From Oscillospiraceae bacterium (GTDB lineage: Bacteria; Bacillota; Clostridia; Oscillospirales; Oscillospiraceae), in assembly GCA_017411225.1 (NCBI GenBank), contig JAFRDQ010000129.1, positions 1 through 32,311 of the forward strand: 32,311 nt of DNA, written 5' to 3'. Both the position numbers and the translations under genes were made by a program. Shown here piece after piece: positions 1-7,478 of this stretch. Numbering within the stretch: the stretch's first letter is position 1; the number at the start of each line of letters is the position of its first letter. The notes below the pieces were generated by a model, which searched no databases, was not told the DNA's origin, and saw nothing but the letters and a program-made list of their open reading frames with translations.

Positions 1-42
1 ACCGAAAAACGAGACCGAAAACAAGTGAATTAAAAAATAATT

Positions 43-66
43 AGAGCACTGCCAAGACAGTGCCCT
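43..66. repeat. Hairpin repeat unit, copy 1
   Basis: The 24-base unit has GCACTG and CAGTGC arms around a short loop. It differs from the copy at 271-294 at only two positions. It is probably a dispersed palindromic (REP-like) unit or a terminator stem. Its number elsewhere in the genome cannot be seen from this window. Confidence 0.55.
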
Positions 67-237
67 CAGTTTGTCAAAAGCCTCGCAGAGTTCGCGGCTC
101 GGATGCCGCGAATGCAATCCAATCGATTTTCCGGCGACATGTGCGGCGGAAAAACTCTCTGAGACGCGGCTGATGACGCGTCCTCGCGCCGACCAAGGCG
201 GGCAACGCCTGCCGCGATGAAGCGCGAGTATCCCTTT

Positions 238-268
238 GCCTGTCAAAGAACATAGTTCTTTGACAGGC
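238..268. repeat. Perfect 14-bp inverted repeat
   Basis: The arms GCCTGTCAAAGAAC and GTTCTTTGACAGGC flank a 3-base ATA loop. The stem immediately precedes the second hairpin unit at 271-294. There is no T-run directly after it on either strand, so a palindromic repeat is more likely than a classical terminator. Confidence 0.6.
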
Positions 269-270
269 TC

Positions 271-294
271 AGAGCACTGCCGAGGCAGTGCCCT
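271..294. repeat. Hairpin repeat unit, copy 2
   Basis: GCACTGCC and GGCAGTGC arms (274-281 and 284-291) form a nearly perfect palindrome. This is the second copy of the unit at 43-66. It lies 24 bases beyond the stop codon of the minus-strand remnant at 318 and could act as its transcript 3' end. Confidence 0.55.
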
Positions 295-317
295 TTGTAT
301 GTGTGTATGAAAACCGA

Positions 318-693
318 TCAGAACATAAAACCGACGGCGATGCTGGCGGCCACGATGGAAGTGATCGCGGCGACGAAGTAACCGAGCACCATGCGGGGCA
401 CGATCAGCTGCGTGCAGACGTTGTTTTCCGCTTCCGAAAGCTCCGCAGTACCGCGGATAACCTCTTCTGCAACGATCTGGCTGCCGGGATAGCCGATATA
501 GCAGCACATGGAGATGCCCATCGCGAGACACGGATTGATCTTCAGAATCTTGTCGAGCACGGCGGAGAACACTAGCATGCCCACGGCGGCCATCAGAATG
601 ATGGCGACGGCGGGGATGATCTGGCTCATCATGACGTCCAGCGTCACGCTCGCAAACGTGGACAGCAGCAGAGAGAACAGCGCAAAACGACAT
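318..693 (-). pseudogene. C-terminal remnant of a multi-spanning membrane transporter
   Basis: About 125 residues are readable to a natural stop. They include three hydrophobic segments and the stretches KINPCLAMGISMCCYIGYPG and PRMVLGYFVAAITSIVAAS. This pattern resembles, from memory, the C-terminal end of long (roughly 400-residue) Clostridia membrane proteins encoded beside amidohydrolases or peptidases. A good ribosome site (AAAGGAG) precedes an ATG at 693, but that ATG is in a different frame from the membrane sequence, so the coding frame is shifted and most of the N-terminal part is absent. I read it as a frameshifted, internally deleted gene. The exact family is not certain, and an assembly error is an alternative. 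Confidence 0.5.
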
Positions 694-715
694 CGGAAGT
701 CTCCTTTCTTATCTG

Positions 716-865
716 CTATCCTTTGGTGTAGTCGATGACGCCTGCGGCGATGTTGTCCTCCGCAAGCTGACGGTAGAGGTCGGTGAAGCGGATATATCCC
801 TCCTCGCCGATGACAAAGGGATTCGCCACCTGGTCGAGACGATTGCGCATGACGGCCATGCGCTC
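716..865 (-). pseudogene. C-terminal remnant of an unidentified protein
   Basis: The minus strand reads about 45 plausible residues, including VANPFVIGEEGY and AEDNIAAGVIDYTKG, to a TAG stop. A ribosome site for the next remnant follows 10 or so bases later, which is ordinary operon spacing. Further upstream this frame only mirrors the IclR-like reading frame on the other strand, so the 5' part of the gene is missing. The left limit is secure, and the right limit (about 850-895) is where the two opposite coding signals meet. I do not recognise the family. Its position before a transporter remnant suggests an operon for uptake and use of one compound. Confidence 0.4.
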
Positions 866-868
866 GCA

Positions 869-1396
869 ACCGCCTGTGTCGCGCATGATGCCACCATGCA
901 GAAGCTCATTCCCATTGCCCATTCGGTTTCGCAGCGATATGACGTGTCCGTCAACATCAACGGCATTGAGGGCGACGATGCGATCCTGCTCTATCGGGTT
1001 TCCCGCGTGCTCAATAAGGATCTGGATTTCGTCATCGGCCAGAAGGCGCCGGTCTACTGCACCAGCAGCGGCAAGGCGATTCTCTCCATGATGGAGCCGG
1101 AGGAGCTCGAGCCGATCCTGCAGAATCTGAAGATTCGCGCCTTTCAAAGTGCGTGCAGCTCCGTTGATCAGCTCCGGGAGGAAATCAGCGACGCCCGCCG
1201 CAGCGGCTACGCTGTCTGTCACGAGGAGTATGTCTCCGGCGTGTTCAGCTTCAGCCTGCCGGTGCTGGACAGTGCCGGGCGGCGCTATGCCTTTACGCTC
1301 ATCATGCCGACGCGCGATCGAAAGCGCGTGTTCCGCGCAGAGGTCATTCAGGAGCTGAAAACGCAATTAAAACAAATTCGGAACAATTGGATATGA
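869..1396 (+). pseudogene. Truncated IclR-family regulator (ligand-binding half only)
   Basis: The plus strand from about 896 codes for a recognisable IclR C-terminal effector-binding domain: YCTSSGKAILSMM, then REEISDARRSGYAVCHEEYV and a terminal region ending QLKQIRNNWI. IclR proteins are normally about 250 residues with an N-terminal winged helix-turn-helix, and that half is absent. The sequence upstream of 896 reads as antisense to the 716-865 remnant. There is no ribosome site before the ATG at 896. The product, if made, could not bind DNA in the usual way. A strong hairpin terminator follows at 1440, as expected for the end of a once-intact gene. Confidence 0.6.
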
Positions 1397-1439
1397 ACCT
1401 TGATTTTTCATTGTTTCACAAGAAAAGCAATCAAAATAA

Positions 1440-1475
1440 GACGCATGACCGAATCATCGATCATGCGTCTTTTTT
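1440..1475 (+). terminator. Rho-independent terminator
   Basis: The arms GACGCATGA (1440-1448) and TCATGCGTC (1461-1469) are followed by TTTTTT. It ends the IclR-like transcript and, because the other side is A-rich, may also serve the convergent reductase gene on the minus strand. Confidence 0.85.
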
Positions 1476-1483
1476 GTGTTTTT

Positions 1484-2032
1484 TCAGAATTTGTCTGCAA
1501 GCGCCGCAGCCTGCGCGATGCCGTCGGTCTTGTCGATATCGCCGACGGAGAACACGCCGGGGACGAGCACCTCGCCGACGACCGTCCACTTGTTCAGCGC
1601 GGCGGTGCGCTCGAAGGGGATCTTCACGCCGTCAAGGATCGCCGGATCCTCCTCCTCGCAGCAGGTTATCAGCGCGCATTCCTTGCCGAAGAAGCCCTCC
1701 TTCTCTCCGATCACGAAGCTGAACATCTTGTCGATGACAGCTTTGATCTGGCTCGGCACGGAGTACCAGTACACCGGGCAGGAGAAGACCAGCGCGTCGG
1801 CCGCGAGAATATCGGGCGCGATCACGTTGAAATCATCGTCAAAGGAGCAGGGCTTGCCGGTTTTGTAGCAGGTCTGACATGCGTGGCAGAAGTTCAGCTT
1901 CAGCTTCGCCGTGTCGATCACCTTGATGTCGTGACCCTTCGCCGCCGCGGCGTCTGCAAAAGCCTGCGCCATGCGGTTGCTGTTGCCGTCCTTTCTCGCG
2001 CTGCCGGTCAGAACCAGAATCTTTTTGGACAT
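1484..2032 (-). CDS. NADPH-dependent FMN reductase / flavodoxin-fold protein
   Basis: This 182-residue protein begins MSKKILVLTGSARKDGNS, the phosphate-binding loop of the flavodoxin-like fold that holds FMN. A cysteine series at residues 49, 52, 55 and 62 (FCHACQTC then PC) and a central CPVYWYSVPSQIKAVIDK segment are typical of the clostridial NADPH-dependent FMN reductase family. These are soluble enzymes that reduce flavins, quinones or other small acceptors. The start is set by GGAGG eight bases upstream of the ATG at 2032. A promoter at 2067-2095 and a palindromic operator-like sequence lie immediately upstream, which suggests regulation by a small winged-helix repressor. The physiological electron acceptor cannot be told from the sequence. 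Confidence 0.85.
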   Translation of the reverse strand: MSKKILVLTGSARKDGNSNRMAQAFADAAAAKGHDIKVIDTAKLKLNFCHACQTCYKTGKPCSFDDDFNVIAPDILAADALVFSCPVYWYSVPSQIKAVIDKMFSFVIGEKEGFFGKECALITCCEEEDPAILDGVKIPFERTAALNKWTVVGEVLVPGVFSVGDIDKTDGIAQAAALADKF

Positions 2033-2066
2033 ATGTATTACCTCCATCTTTTCGTTCTGTGTTCTC

Positions 2067-2095
2067 ATTCTACCCGTCGTCTGACAATTCTTCAA
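2067..2095 (-). promoter_or_regulatory. Promoter of the FMN reductase gene
   Basis: On the minus strand TTGAAG (2090-2095) and TAGAAT (2067-2072) are separated by 17 bases. The spacing to the ribosome site is short and no other gene lies between. Confidence 0.55.
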
Positions 2096-2124
2096 GTACC
2101 AACATTTTTGAAAGGTACTTACCT
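2094..2124. promoter_or_regulatory. Palindromic operator-like site
   Basis: AAGTACC (2094-2100) and GGTACTT (2114-2120) form an inverted repeat with a 13-base spacer, and the right arm is itself part of the short palindrome AGGTACTTACCT (2113-2124). The left arm overlaps the -35 box of the reductase promoter. Such GTAC-rich arms in front of flavin reductase genes are commonly targets of HxlR/MarR-type repressors in Clostridia. No such regulator is encoded in the window, so the assignment is inference. Confidence 0.5.
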
Positions 2125-2224
2125 ATGGCAAAGCGTTGCTTTTGTGACCTGTGAACTTTTCTTTCGCATGGATTTATGATACAATCAAACATCTTCAAAA
2201 AGTACAAAGGAGAAACAAACCATT

Positions 2225-3070
2225 ATGAGAATTGCAGTTACCTATGAGAACGGAAACGTCTTCCAGCACTTCGGCCATACCGAGACCTTCAAGGTCTATG
2301 AGGTCGAGGACGGCAAGGTTGTCAGCAGCGAGCTCATCGGCTCCAACGGCAGCGGCCATGGTGCGCTCGCGAGTCTCTTGAACGACAAGGGCATCGATGT
2401 GCTCATCTGCGGCGGCATCGGCGGCGGTGCGCAGAATGCTCTGGCCGAGCGCGGCATCGAGCTCTGTGCCGGCGCGAGCGGCAATACCGACGAGGCGGTC
2501 GAGGCATATCTCCGCGGTGAGCTCATCAACACCGGCGCCAACTGCGACCATCATCACCACGAGGATGGTCATTCCTGCGGCGATCACGGCTGCGGTGATC
2601 ACGACCATGACTGCGGCGACTGCCACGGCGGTCCCGAGGGTAAGAATGTCGGCAAGAGAGTCCGCGCGCACTATCGCGGCACCTTCAATGACGGCACGCA
2701 GTTTGATTCCTCCTATGACCGCGGCGAGCCGCTGGAGTTCGTCTGCGGCGCAGGCCAGATGATCCCCGGCTTCGACAAGGCCGTGGCGGACATGGACATC
2801 GGCCAGACGATGGACGTACATCTCATGCCTGCGGAAGCCTACGGCGAGCATGACCCCAACGCCGTCTTTGCCGTCGAGATTGCAAAGCTTCCCGGTGCAG
2901 AGAGCGTCTCGGTCGGCCAGCAGGTCTATCTGCAGAATCAGTACGGCCAGCCCTTCCCGGTGAAGATCGTCGCCAAGGACGACACGACCATTACCTTCGA
3001 TGCAAACCACGAGATGGCGGGAAAAGAGCTGAATTTCCGCATCGAGCTCGTCGAGGTGCTCGAGGCGTAA
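2225..3070 (+). CDS. NifX-like / His-Cys-rich / FKBP-type isomerase fusion
   Basis: The 281-residue protein has three parts. Residues 1-105 look like the dinitrogenase iron-molybdenum cofactor binding (NifX/NifB C-terminal) family: MRIAVTYENGNVFQHFGHTE at the start, ICGGIGGGAQNALAERGIEL in the middle and DEAVEAYLRGEL at the end. Residues 107-134 are a metal-binding-type linker with 10 His and 5 Cys (CDHHHHEDGHSCGDHGCGDH). Residues 140-281 match the SlyD-type FKBP peptidyl-prolyl isomerase: YRGTFNDGTQFDSSYDRGEP, then GAGQMIPGFDKAV and the MPAEAYGEHDP turn followed by an insert-in-flap-like region. SlyD itself is a nickel-binding chaperone with a His-rich tail, so a metallochaperone role is a reasonable inference. 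No signal peptide is seen, so it is probably cytosolic. A hairpin terminator follows, so it is monocistronic. Confidence 0.85.
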   Translation: MRIAVTYENGNVFQHFGHTETFKVYEVEDGKVVSSELIGSNGSGHGALASLLNDKGIDVLICGGIGGGAQNALAERGIELCAGASGNTDEAVEAYLRGELINTGANCDHHHHEDGHSCGDHGCGDHDHDCGDCHGGPEGKNVGKRVRAHYRGTFNDGTQFDSSYDRGEPLEFVCGAGQMIPGFDKAVADMDIGQTMDVHLMPAEAYGEHDPNAVFAVEIAKLPGAESVSVGQQVYLQNQYGQPFPVKIVAKDDTTITFDANHEMAGKELNFRIELVEVLEA

Positions 3071-3091
3071 AGCGGACTCAACAGAACAGCA

Positions 3092-3126
3092 AACGGCGGA
3101 AGTTTCTTGACACTTCCGCCGTTTTT
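3092..3126 (+). terminator. Rho-independent terminator
   Basis: AACGGCGGAAGT (3092-3103) pairs with ACTTCCGCCGTT (3112-3123), followed by TTT. It ends the NifX-FKBP transcript 20 bases past its stop. Confidence 0.85.
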
Positions 3127-3196
3127 GTTAAAATTAATACTGTAATTATGCACAATATCATTCGTTCTGTGAACAATCAGGAAGGAGAATCACCGC

Positions 3197-4135
3197 ATGA
3201 GCAGCTTCAAAGACCTCCGTATCGTCGATAACTTCTATCAGACGAGCTCCTATTTCCCCATGCCCACCGTCATGATCTCCACGCTGGCCGAGGACGGCAG
3301 CACCTCCGTGGGCTCGTATTCGCTCTGCTTCCCGTACTATATCGCGGGCAAGGACTATTACGCCATGGTGCTCGAGGCGCGCAACTCCTCCAACACCGCG
3401 CAGCATCTGCTCGCCGGACGCAAGCAGGTCGCCATCAACTTCATGCCCGAGGGCCGCGGCTATCACAAGAAGATTGTTGCGCAGGGCTGGCCGGGCGATA
3501 CGCCCGCGGAAAAGATGAAAAACTTTGGCTTCACGCTCGAGGACGGTCTCTGCATCGCGGAAGACCCGTCCACCCCGCGCCCGAAGGTCATCTCGGAGGC
3601 CTATCAGGTCATGGAGTGCACGTGGATGAGCGATCTGGAGAACGCCACGGAGGACATCGGCCGCAAGCTGGTCGACGGCTGCTATCCGCCTCCTTACCGC
3701 GATTTCAACGGCATCACCACGCAGTACGGCGCGCACTTCATCCTCCGCATCGACAAGATGCTCATGAAGCCGCAGTATCACGATAACATCATCAACGGCG
3801 TCAAGGGCAGGCTCTGGCCGAATGTGCTCATCTGCCACGGCTACCGCGACAGCAAGAATTTCTGGTTTGCCAAGACGCCGCGTCTCAAGCCGGAGCTCCT
3901 GCCGCTGCGAAACGCCTCGCTCGATTCCGTGCGATATGCCGCCGACCGTACCGATCCGGAGGTGCACTTCACGGACGACGCGCTCGAAATGCTCCTGAAT
4001 GTTCCGCGCATCTTCCTGCCCACGGTGCTCAAGGGCTGCGTCGCCTGGGCCAAGGAGCACGGCGTCAAGGAAGTCACCGCCGTCGAGATGAAGATCATCA
4101 ACGACAAGCGCTCCAAAGAGAAGGGCAAAGGATAA
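3197..4135 (+). CDS. Flavin reductase-like FMN-binding protein with C-terminal helical domain
   Basis: The first ~190 residues match the flavin-reductase-like split-barrel family: SYFPMPTVMISTLAEDGSTS, then VGSYSLCFPYYIAGKDYYAM and RNSSNTAQHLLAGRKQVAIN. Members bind FMN and reduce or transfer electrons to a small substrate. Residues about 258-300 (ALEMLLNVPRIFLPTVLKGC, then AKEHGVKEVTAVEM) resemble the small helical domain found at the C-terminus of the protochlorophyllide reductase B subunit (PCP_red family), which also occurs in anaerobes fused to redox proteins. The start has an AAGGAG ribosome site. The gene stands alone between two terminators. The substrate is unknown. Confidence 0.75.
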   Translation: MSSFKDLRIVDNFYQTSSYFPMPTVMISTLAEDGSTSVGSYSLCFPYYIAGKDYYAMVLEARNSSNTAQHLLAGRKQVAINFMPEGRGYHKKIVAQGWPGDTPAEKMKNFGFTLEDGLCIAEDPSTPRPKVISEAYQVMECTWMSDLENATEDIGRKLVDGCYPPPYRDFNGITTQYGAHFILRIDKMLMKPQYHDNIINGVKGRLWPNVLICHGYRDSKNFWFAKTPRLKPELLPLRNASLDSVRYAADRTDPEVHFTDDALEMLLNVPRIFLPTVLKGCVAWAKEHGVKEVTAVEMKIINDKRSKEKGKG

Positions 4136-4140
4136 ATCCA

Positions 4141-4170
4141 AAAGAGAGCCGCGATGCGGCTCTCTTTTAT
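4141..4170. terminator. Bidirectional terminator
   Basis: GAGAGCCGC (4144-4152) and GCGGCTCTC (4156-4164) flank a GAT loop, with an A-run on the left and a T-run on the right. It separates the convergent flavin reductase-like gene and the inositol phosphatase gene and overlaps the stop of the latter. Confidence 0.85.
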
Positions 4171-4949
4171 GCTTTCATCAGTGCTAAAAACTCTGCCATT
4201 GCCCTTGGAGAACCGGCGGCGATGCCGGTTCGGCTGCCGTCAGTGGGGAAGGGGCTGCCGTCGATCCGAGAGCAGACGCCGCCCGCCTCGCGCACGATCA
4301 GATCGCCCGCCGCGTAGTCCCAGAGACTGACCTTCAGTTCAAAATACAGCCCCGCGCGTCCTGCCGCCACCGTGCAGAGATCAAGCGCCGCCGAGCCCTC
4401 GCGCCGCAGGTCGAGACTCGCGGCATAGAGCTTCCGCGCTGTCTCAAACGTCTCGTCCGTCAGCTCGGGATTGTAGGGCGCCGTGCCGTAGCATACCACG
4501 CTTCCGGCGAGGCCCTCGTCCGTCACATGAATCGGCCTGCCGTTCAGGTAAGCGCCGCCGCCTTTGATCGCGGAGAACAATTCGTCCATATAAGGATTGT
4601 AGATCACGCCGATCAGCACCTCGCCGCGCTCGGCGTAGGCGACGGAGATGCAGCTGTGGTGAAATCCGTGCACAAAGTTCATCGTCCCGTCGATCGGGTC
4701 GATGATGAAAAGCTGCTCCGCGTCCAGCCGGTCGCGCTCGTCCAGCTCCTCACAGAAATAATGCGCACCCGGCACAGCCCCGCCCAGCCGCTGCATCAGC
4801 AGCGCCTGCACCCGGCGGTCATATTCCGTCACCACGTCGCGCCGTCCGCTCTTCGTCTCCGCGAGAATCCCGTGCGCATGGAGGATCAGCTCCGCCGCCT
4901 CGCGCTCCGCCTTCTCGATTGCATTGCAAATGTTCTGCAAATGGTCCAT
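4167..4949 (-). CDS. Inositol monophosphatase family protein
   Basis: This 260-residue protein has both signatures of the Li+-sensitive, Mg2+-dependent phosphatase family: IIDPIDGTMNFVHGF (metal ligands D84 and D87), and LWDYAAGDLIVREAGG (D211). The acidic residues E67/E68 and the KSGRRDVVTEYD stretch near residue 33 complete the usual metal site. Family members hydrolyse inositol-1-phosphate, sugar bisphosphates or 3'-phosphoadenosine phosphates, and the sequence alone does not decide the substrate. The length is normal for the family. It is a single gene with AAGGAG upstream of the ATG at 4949. Confidence 0.88.
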   Translation of the reverse strand: MDHLQNICNAIEKAEREAAELILHAHGILAETKSGRRDVVTEYDRRVQALLMQRLGGAVPGAHYFCEELDERDRLDAEQLFIIDPIDGTMNFVHGFHHSCISVAYAERGEVLIGVIYNPYMDELFSAIKGGGAYLNGRPIHVTDEGLAGSVVCYGTAPYNPELTDETFETARKLYAASLDLRREGSAALDLCTVAAGRAGLYFELKVSLWDYAAGDLIVREAGGVCSRIDGSPFPTDGSRTGIAAGSPRAMAEFLALMKA

Positions 4950-5040
4950 CTTTCCTGACTCCTTTTTCCGTTTTTCCAGAGTTTACAGCAAATCTCACTG
5001 CACTGCAAGTTTTTTCGGCTCTTTGCACCGGATTTACCTC

Positions 5041-5072
5041 TTTACAATAACGCGTTAGTGTGTTAGTATAAT
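5041..5072 (+). promoter_or_regulatory. Probable promoter of the ABC transporter operon
   Basis: A perfect TATAAT is at 5067-5072. The best -35 match, TTTACA at 5041-5046, is 20 bases away, longer than ideal. The repeated GTTAG in GTTAGTGTGTTAGTATAAT might be an activator or repressor contact. No T-box or riboswitch fold is recognisable in the short leader. Confidence 0.45.
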
Positions 5073-5125
5073 AAAGCGCAGAAAACCTGCGAAACTGAAT
5101 TATCTTGACACAGGGAGTATTTCAA

Positions 5126-5947
5126 ATGAAAAGAACACTTGCACTGCTTCTGGCGCTCGTGATGGCGGCGGCTCTCTTTGCCGGCTGCGGTTCGAGCAAC
5201 AACGCCGCTCCGGCGGCCGGCTCTGCGGACGCTGCGGAGACCACCAAGTTCGTCATGGGCATCGACCCCGAGTATCCGCCCTTCAGCTATCTGGGTGACG
5301 ACGGCGATTACACCGGCTTTGATGTGGAGATCTGCCAGGCGGTCTGCGATTATCTCGGCTGGGAGCTCGAGATCTTCGGCGTCAACTGGGATGAGAAGCT
5401 CGTTCAGCTCGATTCCTTCGAGTGCGACTGCGTCTGGTCCGGCATGACCATTCTGGATTCCATGAAGGAAGCCGGCTACGTGATCTCCGAGCCCTACTAT
5501 GACAACACGCAGGTTCTCGTCGTGAAGAGCGACAGCGGCTATGCTTCCTCCGCGGATCTCGCGGGCAAGGTCGTCGCGGTGCAGCTCGGCACCTCCGGCG
5601 AGGCGCTGCTGAACGGCGATCTTGCGGATCTGGCCGGTACGTTTGAAAATGTTCTCACCTGCGACAGCTTCCTCAAGTGCTTCACCGAGCTCGAGGGCGG
5701 CAGCGTGGACGCCGTGTTCGTCGACATGCCCGTCGCGGCGAGCTACGTCGCGCAGCACGAGGGCCTGACCATCATCGATGAGGATCTCGGCGCCGAGCAG
5801 TACGGCATCGCCTTCCGCGCCGACGATCAGGCGCTCTGCGATCAGGTCGAGGCCGCCGTGCAGGCGCTGGTCAAGGACGGCACCTATGCCGAGATCGCGT
5901 CCAAATATCCCGACATCGTCAACAATCTCCTCTTCCTGCAGGAGTGA
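5126..5947 (+). CDS. Amino acid ABC transporter substrate-binding lipoprotein
   Basis: The 273-residue product starts MKRTLALLLALVMAAALFAG followed by C21, a lipobox that anchors it to the outer face of the membrane. After a low-complexity linker the mature part is a solute-binding protein family 3 domain: VMGIDPEYPPFSYLGDDGDY, TGFDVEICQAVCDYLGWELE, and a C-terminal LVKDGTYAEIASKYPD. This family binds polar amino acids. The start at 5126, not the upstream in-frame ATG at 5105, is chosen because the signal peptide begins there and GGGAG lies nine bases before. The permease and ATPase follow on the same strand, so this is the first gene of the operon. Confidence 0.92.
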   Translation: MKRTLALLLALVMAAALFAGCGSSNNAAPAAGSADAAETTKFVMGIDPEYPPFSYLGDDGDYTGFDVEICQAVCDYLGWELEIFGVNWDEKLVQLDSFECDCVWSGMTILDSMKEAGYVISEPYYDNTQVLVVKSDSGYASSADLAGKVVAVQLGTSGEALLNGDLADLAGTFENVLTCDSFLKCFTELEGGSVDAVFVDMPVAASYVAQHEGLTIIDEDLGAEQYGIAFRADDQALCDQVEAAVQALVKDGTYAEIASKYPDIVNNLLFLQE

Positions 5948-5984
5948 TAGAAGGCCGAACGGCTGATTGATTGCTGACGCATCG

Positions 5985-6014
5985 CCCGAAAGCGCATTTC
6001 CATGCGCTTTCGGG
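5985..6014 (+). terminator. Intercistronic hairpin, possible partial terminator or RNA stabiliser
   Basis: CCCGAAAGCGCAT (5985-5997) and ATGCGCTTTCGGG (6002-6014) form a perfect 13-bp stem with a TTCC loop. The sequence after it is only moderately T-rich. Placed between the binding protein and permease genes, such stems usually let the binding protein be made in excess. Confidence 0.6.
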
Positions 6015-6046
6015 ATTCATTTTGAGAACGAATTGAGGTTCCCACC

Positions 6047-6697
6047 ATGACCCTAATGACCATGATCATGAAAATGAGCGAGGGTCTCGGCAAGACCTGC
6101 GCCATTTTCTTTCTGACGGTCTTGTTTTCGCTGCCTTTGGGCATGATTGTCGCGCTGCTGCGCATGAGCAAGAACAAGGTCGTCTCTGCCGTCACGCGCT
6201 TTATCATCACGGTTCTGCGCGGCACGCCGCTGATGCTGCAGCTGCTCGCCGTCACCTACGGGCCGTATTATCTCTTCGGCGCGGGTGTTGCGCGCAATAA
6301 GCTGATCCCCGTCGTCATCGCGTTTTCCATCAACTACGCGGCCTATTTTGCCGAGATCTACCGCGGCGGCATCGAGTCGATCCCCGTCGGGCAGTATGAG
6401 GCGGCCGAGGTGCTGGGTTACACGAAAATGCAGACCTTTATGCGCATTATTCTGCCGCAGGTGGTCAAGCGCATCATGCCGAGCGTTACCAACGAGATCG
6501 TCACGCTCGTCAAGGACACGTCCATGGCGTTCACGGTCTCCTATCAGGAGATGTTCACCATCGGCAAGCAGATCGCAAACTCCCAGACGAGCTTCATGCC
6601 CTTCCTCGTCGCCGGCGTGTTCTACTATCTGTTCAATCTGATCGTAGACCGGGTTATGGGCAGGGTTGAAAAGCGACTCGATTACTATAAGGGTTGA
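6047..6697 (+). CDS. Amino acid ABC transporter permease
   Basis: This 216-residue membrane protein of the HisM/GlnP type has about five hydrophobic segments. It carries [17 protein letters not shown] near residue 56 and the cytoplasmic EAA loop [20 protein letters not shown] that docks the ATPase. It forms the membrane channel, probably as a homodimer because no second permease gene is present. The length is typical. GAGG precedes the ATG, and the gene ends 10 bases before the ATPase start. Confidence 0.92.
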   Translation: MTLMTMIMKMSEGLGKTCAIFFLTVLFSLPLGMIVALLRMSKNKVVSAVTRFIITVLRGTPLMLQLLAVTYGPYYLFGAGVARNKLIPVVIAFSINYAAYFAEIYRGGIESIPVGQYEAAEVLGYTKMQTFMRIILPQVVKRIMPSVTNEIVTLVKDTSMAFTVSYQEMFTIGKQIANSQTSFMPFLVAGVFYYLFNLIVDRVMGRVEKRLDYYKG

Positions 6698-6707
6698 GGA
6701 AAAGAAC

Positions 6708-7478
6708 ATGGCAGAAACCATTCAAAAAGAATCGGCTGCGATCCTCGAGATTCGCGGTCTGCAAAAAGCCTTCGGCGAGAATACCGTTCTGAGGGACATC
6801 TCGCTCGACGTCGAGCCGGGCAACGTCGTCTCTATCATCGGCCCTTCCGGCTCCGGCAAATCCACGCTTCTGCGCTGTGCCACCTTCCTCGAGACGGCGG
6901 ACGGCGGCGACATTCTCTATGACGGTCAGTATGCCGTGCGCGGCGGCGTCTACGCCCCCAAGGCGGATCTCGCGCGCTTTCGCACGCGGTATGGGCTCGT
7001 GTTCCAGAGCTTCAATCTCTTCCCGCACTATTCCGTCATGAGAAACGTCTCCGAGGCGCCGATCCTGCACGGACAGAACAAGGACGAGGCGCAGGAATAC
7101 GCCCGCTCTCTGCTTAAAAAAATGGGCCTTGAGGGCAAGGAGAACGCCTATCCCTTCCAGCTCTCCGGTGGGCAGCAGCAGCGTGTTGCCATCGCGCGCG
7201 CCCTCGCCATGAAGCCGGAGATTCTCTTCTTCGATGAGCCCACCTCCGCGCTCGACCCCGAGCTCACCGGCGAGGTGCTCAAGGTCATCCGTCAGCTTGC
7301 AGAGGAGAAAATGACCATGGTCGTCGTCACGCACGAGATGCCCTTCGCCAAGGCGGTCAGCAACCGCGTCATCTTCATGGATGGCGGCGTCATCGTCGAG
7401 CAGGGCGATCCGATCTCCGTCTTCGACCACCCGAAAGAGGAGCGCACGAAGCAGTTCCTCAGCGTCTTTGAGCGCTGA
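6708..7478 (+). CDS. Amino acid ABC transporter ATP-binding protein
   Basis: This 256-residue ATPase has all elements of an ABC subunit: Walker [10 protein letters not shown], a Q-loop in FQSFNLFPH, the signature [17 protein letters not shown], Walker [15 protein letters not shown] and the switch histidine in VVVTHEM. It matches the GlnQ/HisP type that powers polar amino acid uptake. The start is the ATG at 6708, just after a GAGGAAAA ribosome site; an in-frame start at 6666 would overlap the permease. Its stop codon overlaps the ATG of the racemase-like gene, so the two are translationally coupled. Confidence 0.93.
   Translation: MAETIQKESAAILEIRGLQKAFGENTVLRDISLDVEPGNVVSIIGPSGSGKSTLLRCATFLETADGGDILYDGQYAVRGGVYAPKADLARFRTRYGLVFQSFNLFPHYSVMRNVSEAPILHGQNKDEAQEYARSLLKKMGLEGKENAYPFQLSGGQQQRVAIARALAMKPEILFFDEPTSALDPELTGEVLKVIRQLAEEKMTMVVVTHEMPFAKAVSNRVIFMDGGVIVEQGDPISVFDHPKEERTKQFLSVFER

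Larger units (their letters stand above)
1..317. other. Intergenic repeat-rich stretch without a gene
   Basis: No credible coding region is visible here. The stretch is made of palindromes: a hairpin unit at 43-66 that recurs at 271-294, a TTCGCGGC/GCCGCGAA stem at 91-112, a near-palindrome with TTTTCCGGCG and CGGCGGAAAA arms around 127-155, and a perfect 14-bp stem at 238-268. It lies downstream of a minus-strand remnant ending at 318, so part of it may have served as a terminator region. Confidence 0.6.

Noticed and set aside
716..1366. Full 216-residue minus-strand frame as one protein
   Set aside because: Only the last ~45 residues look natural; the rest mirrors the IclR domain on the plus strand.
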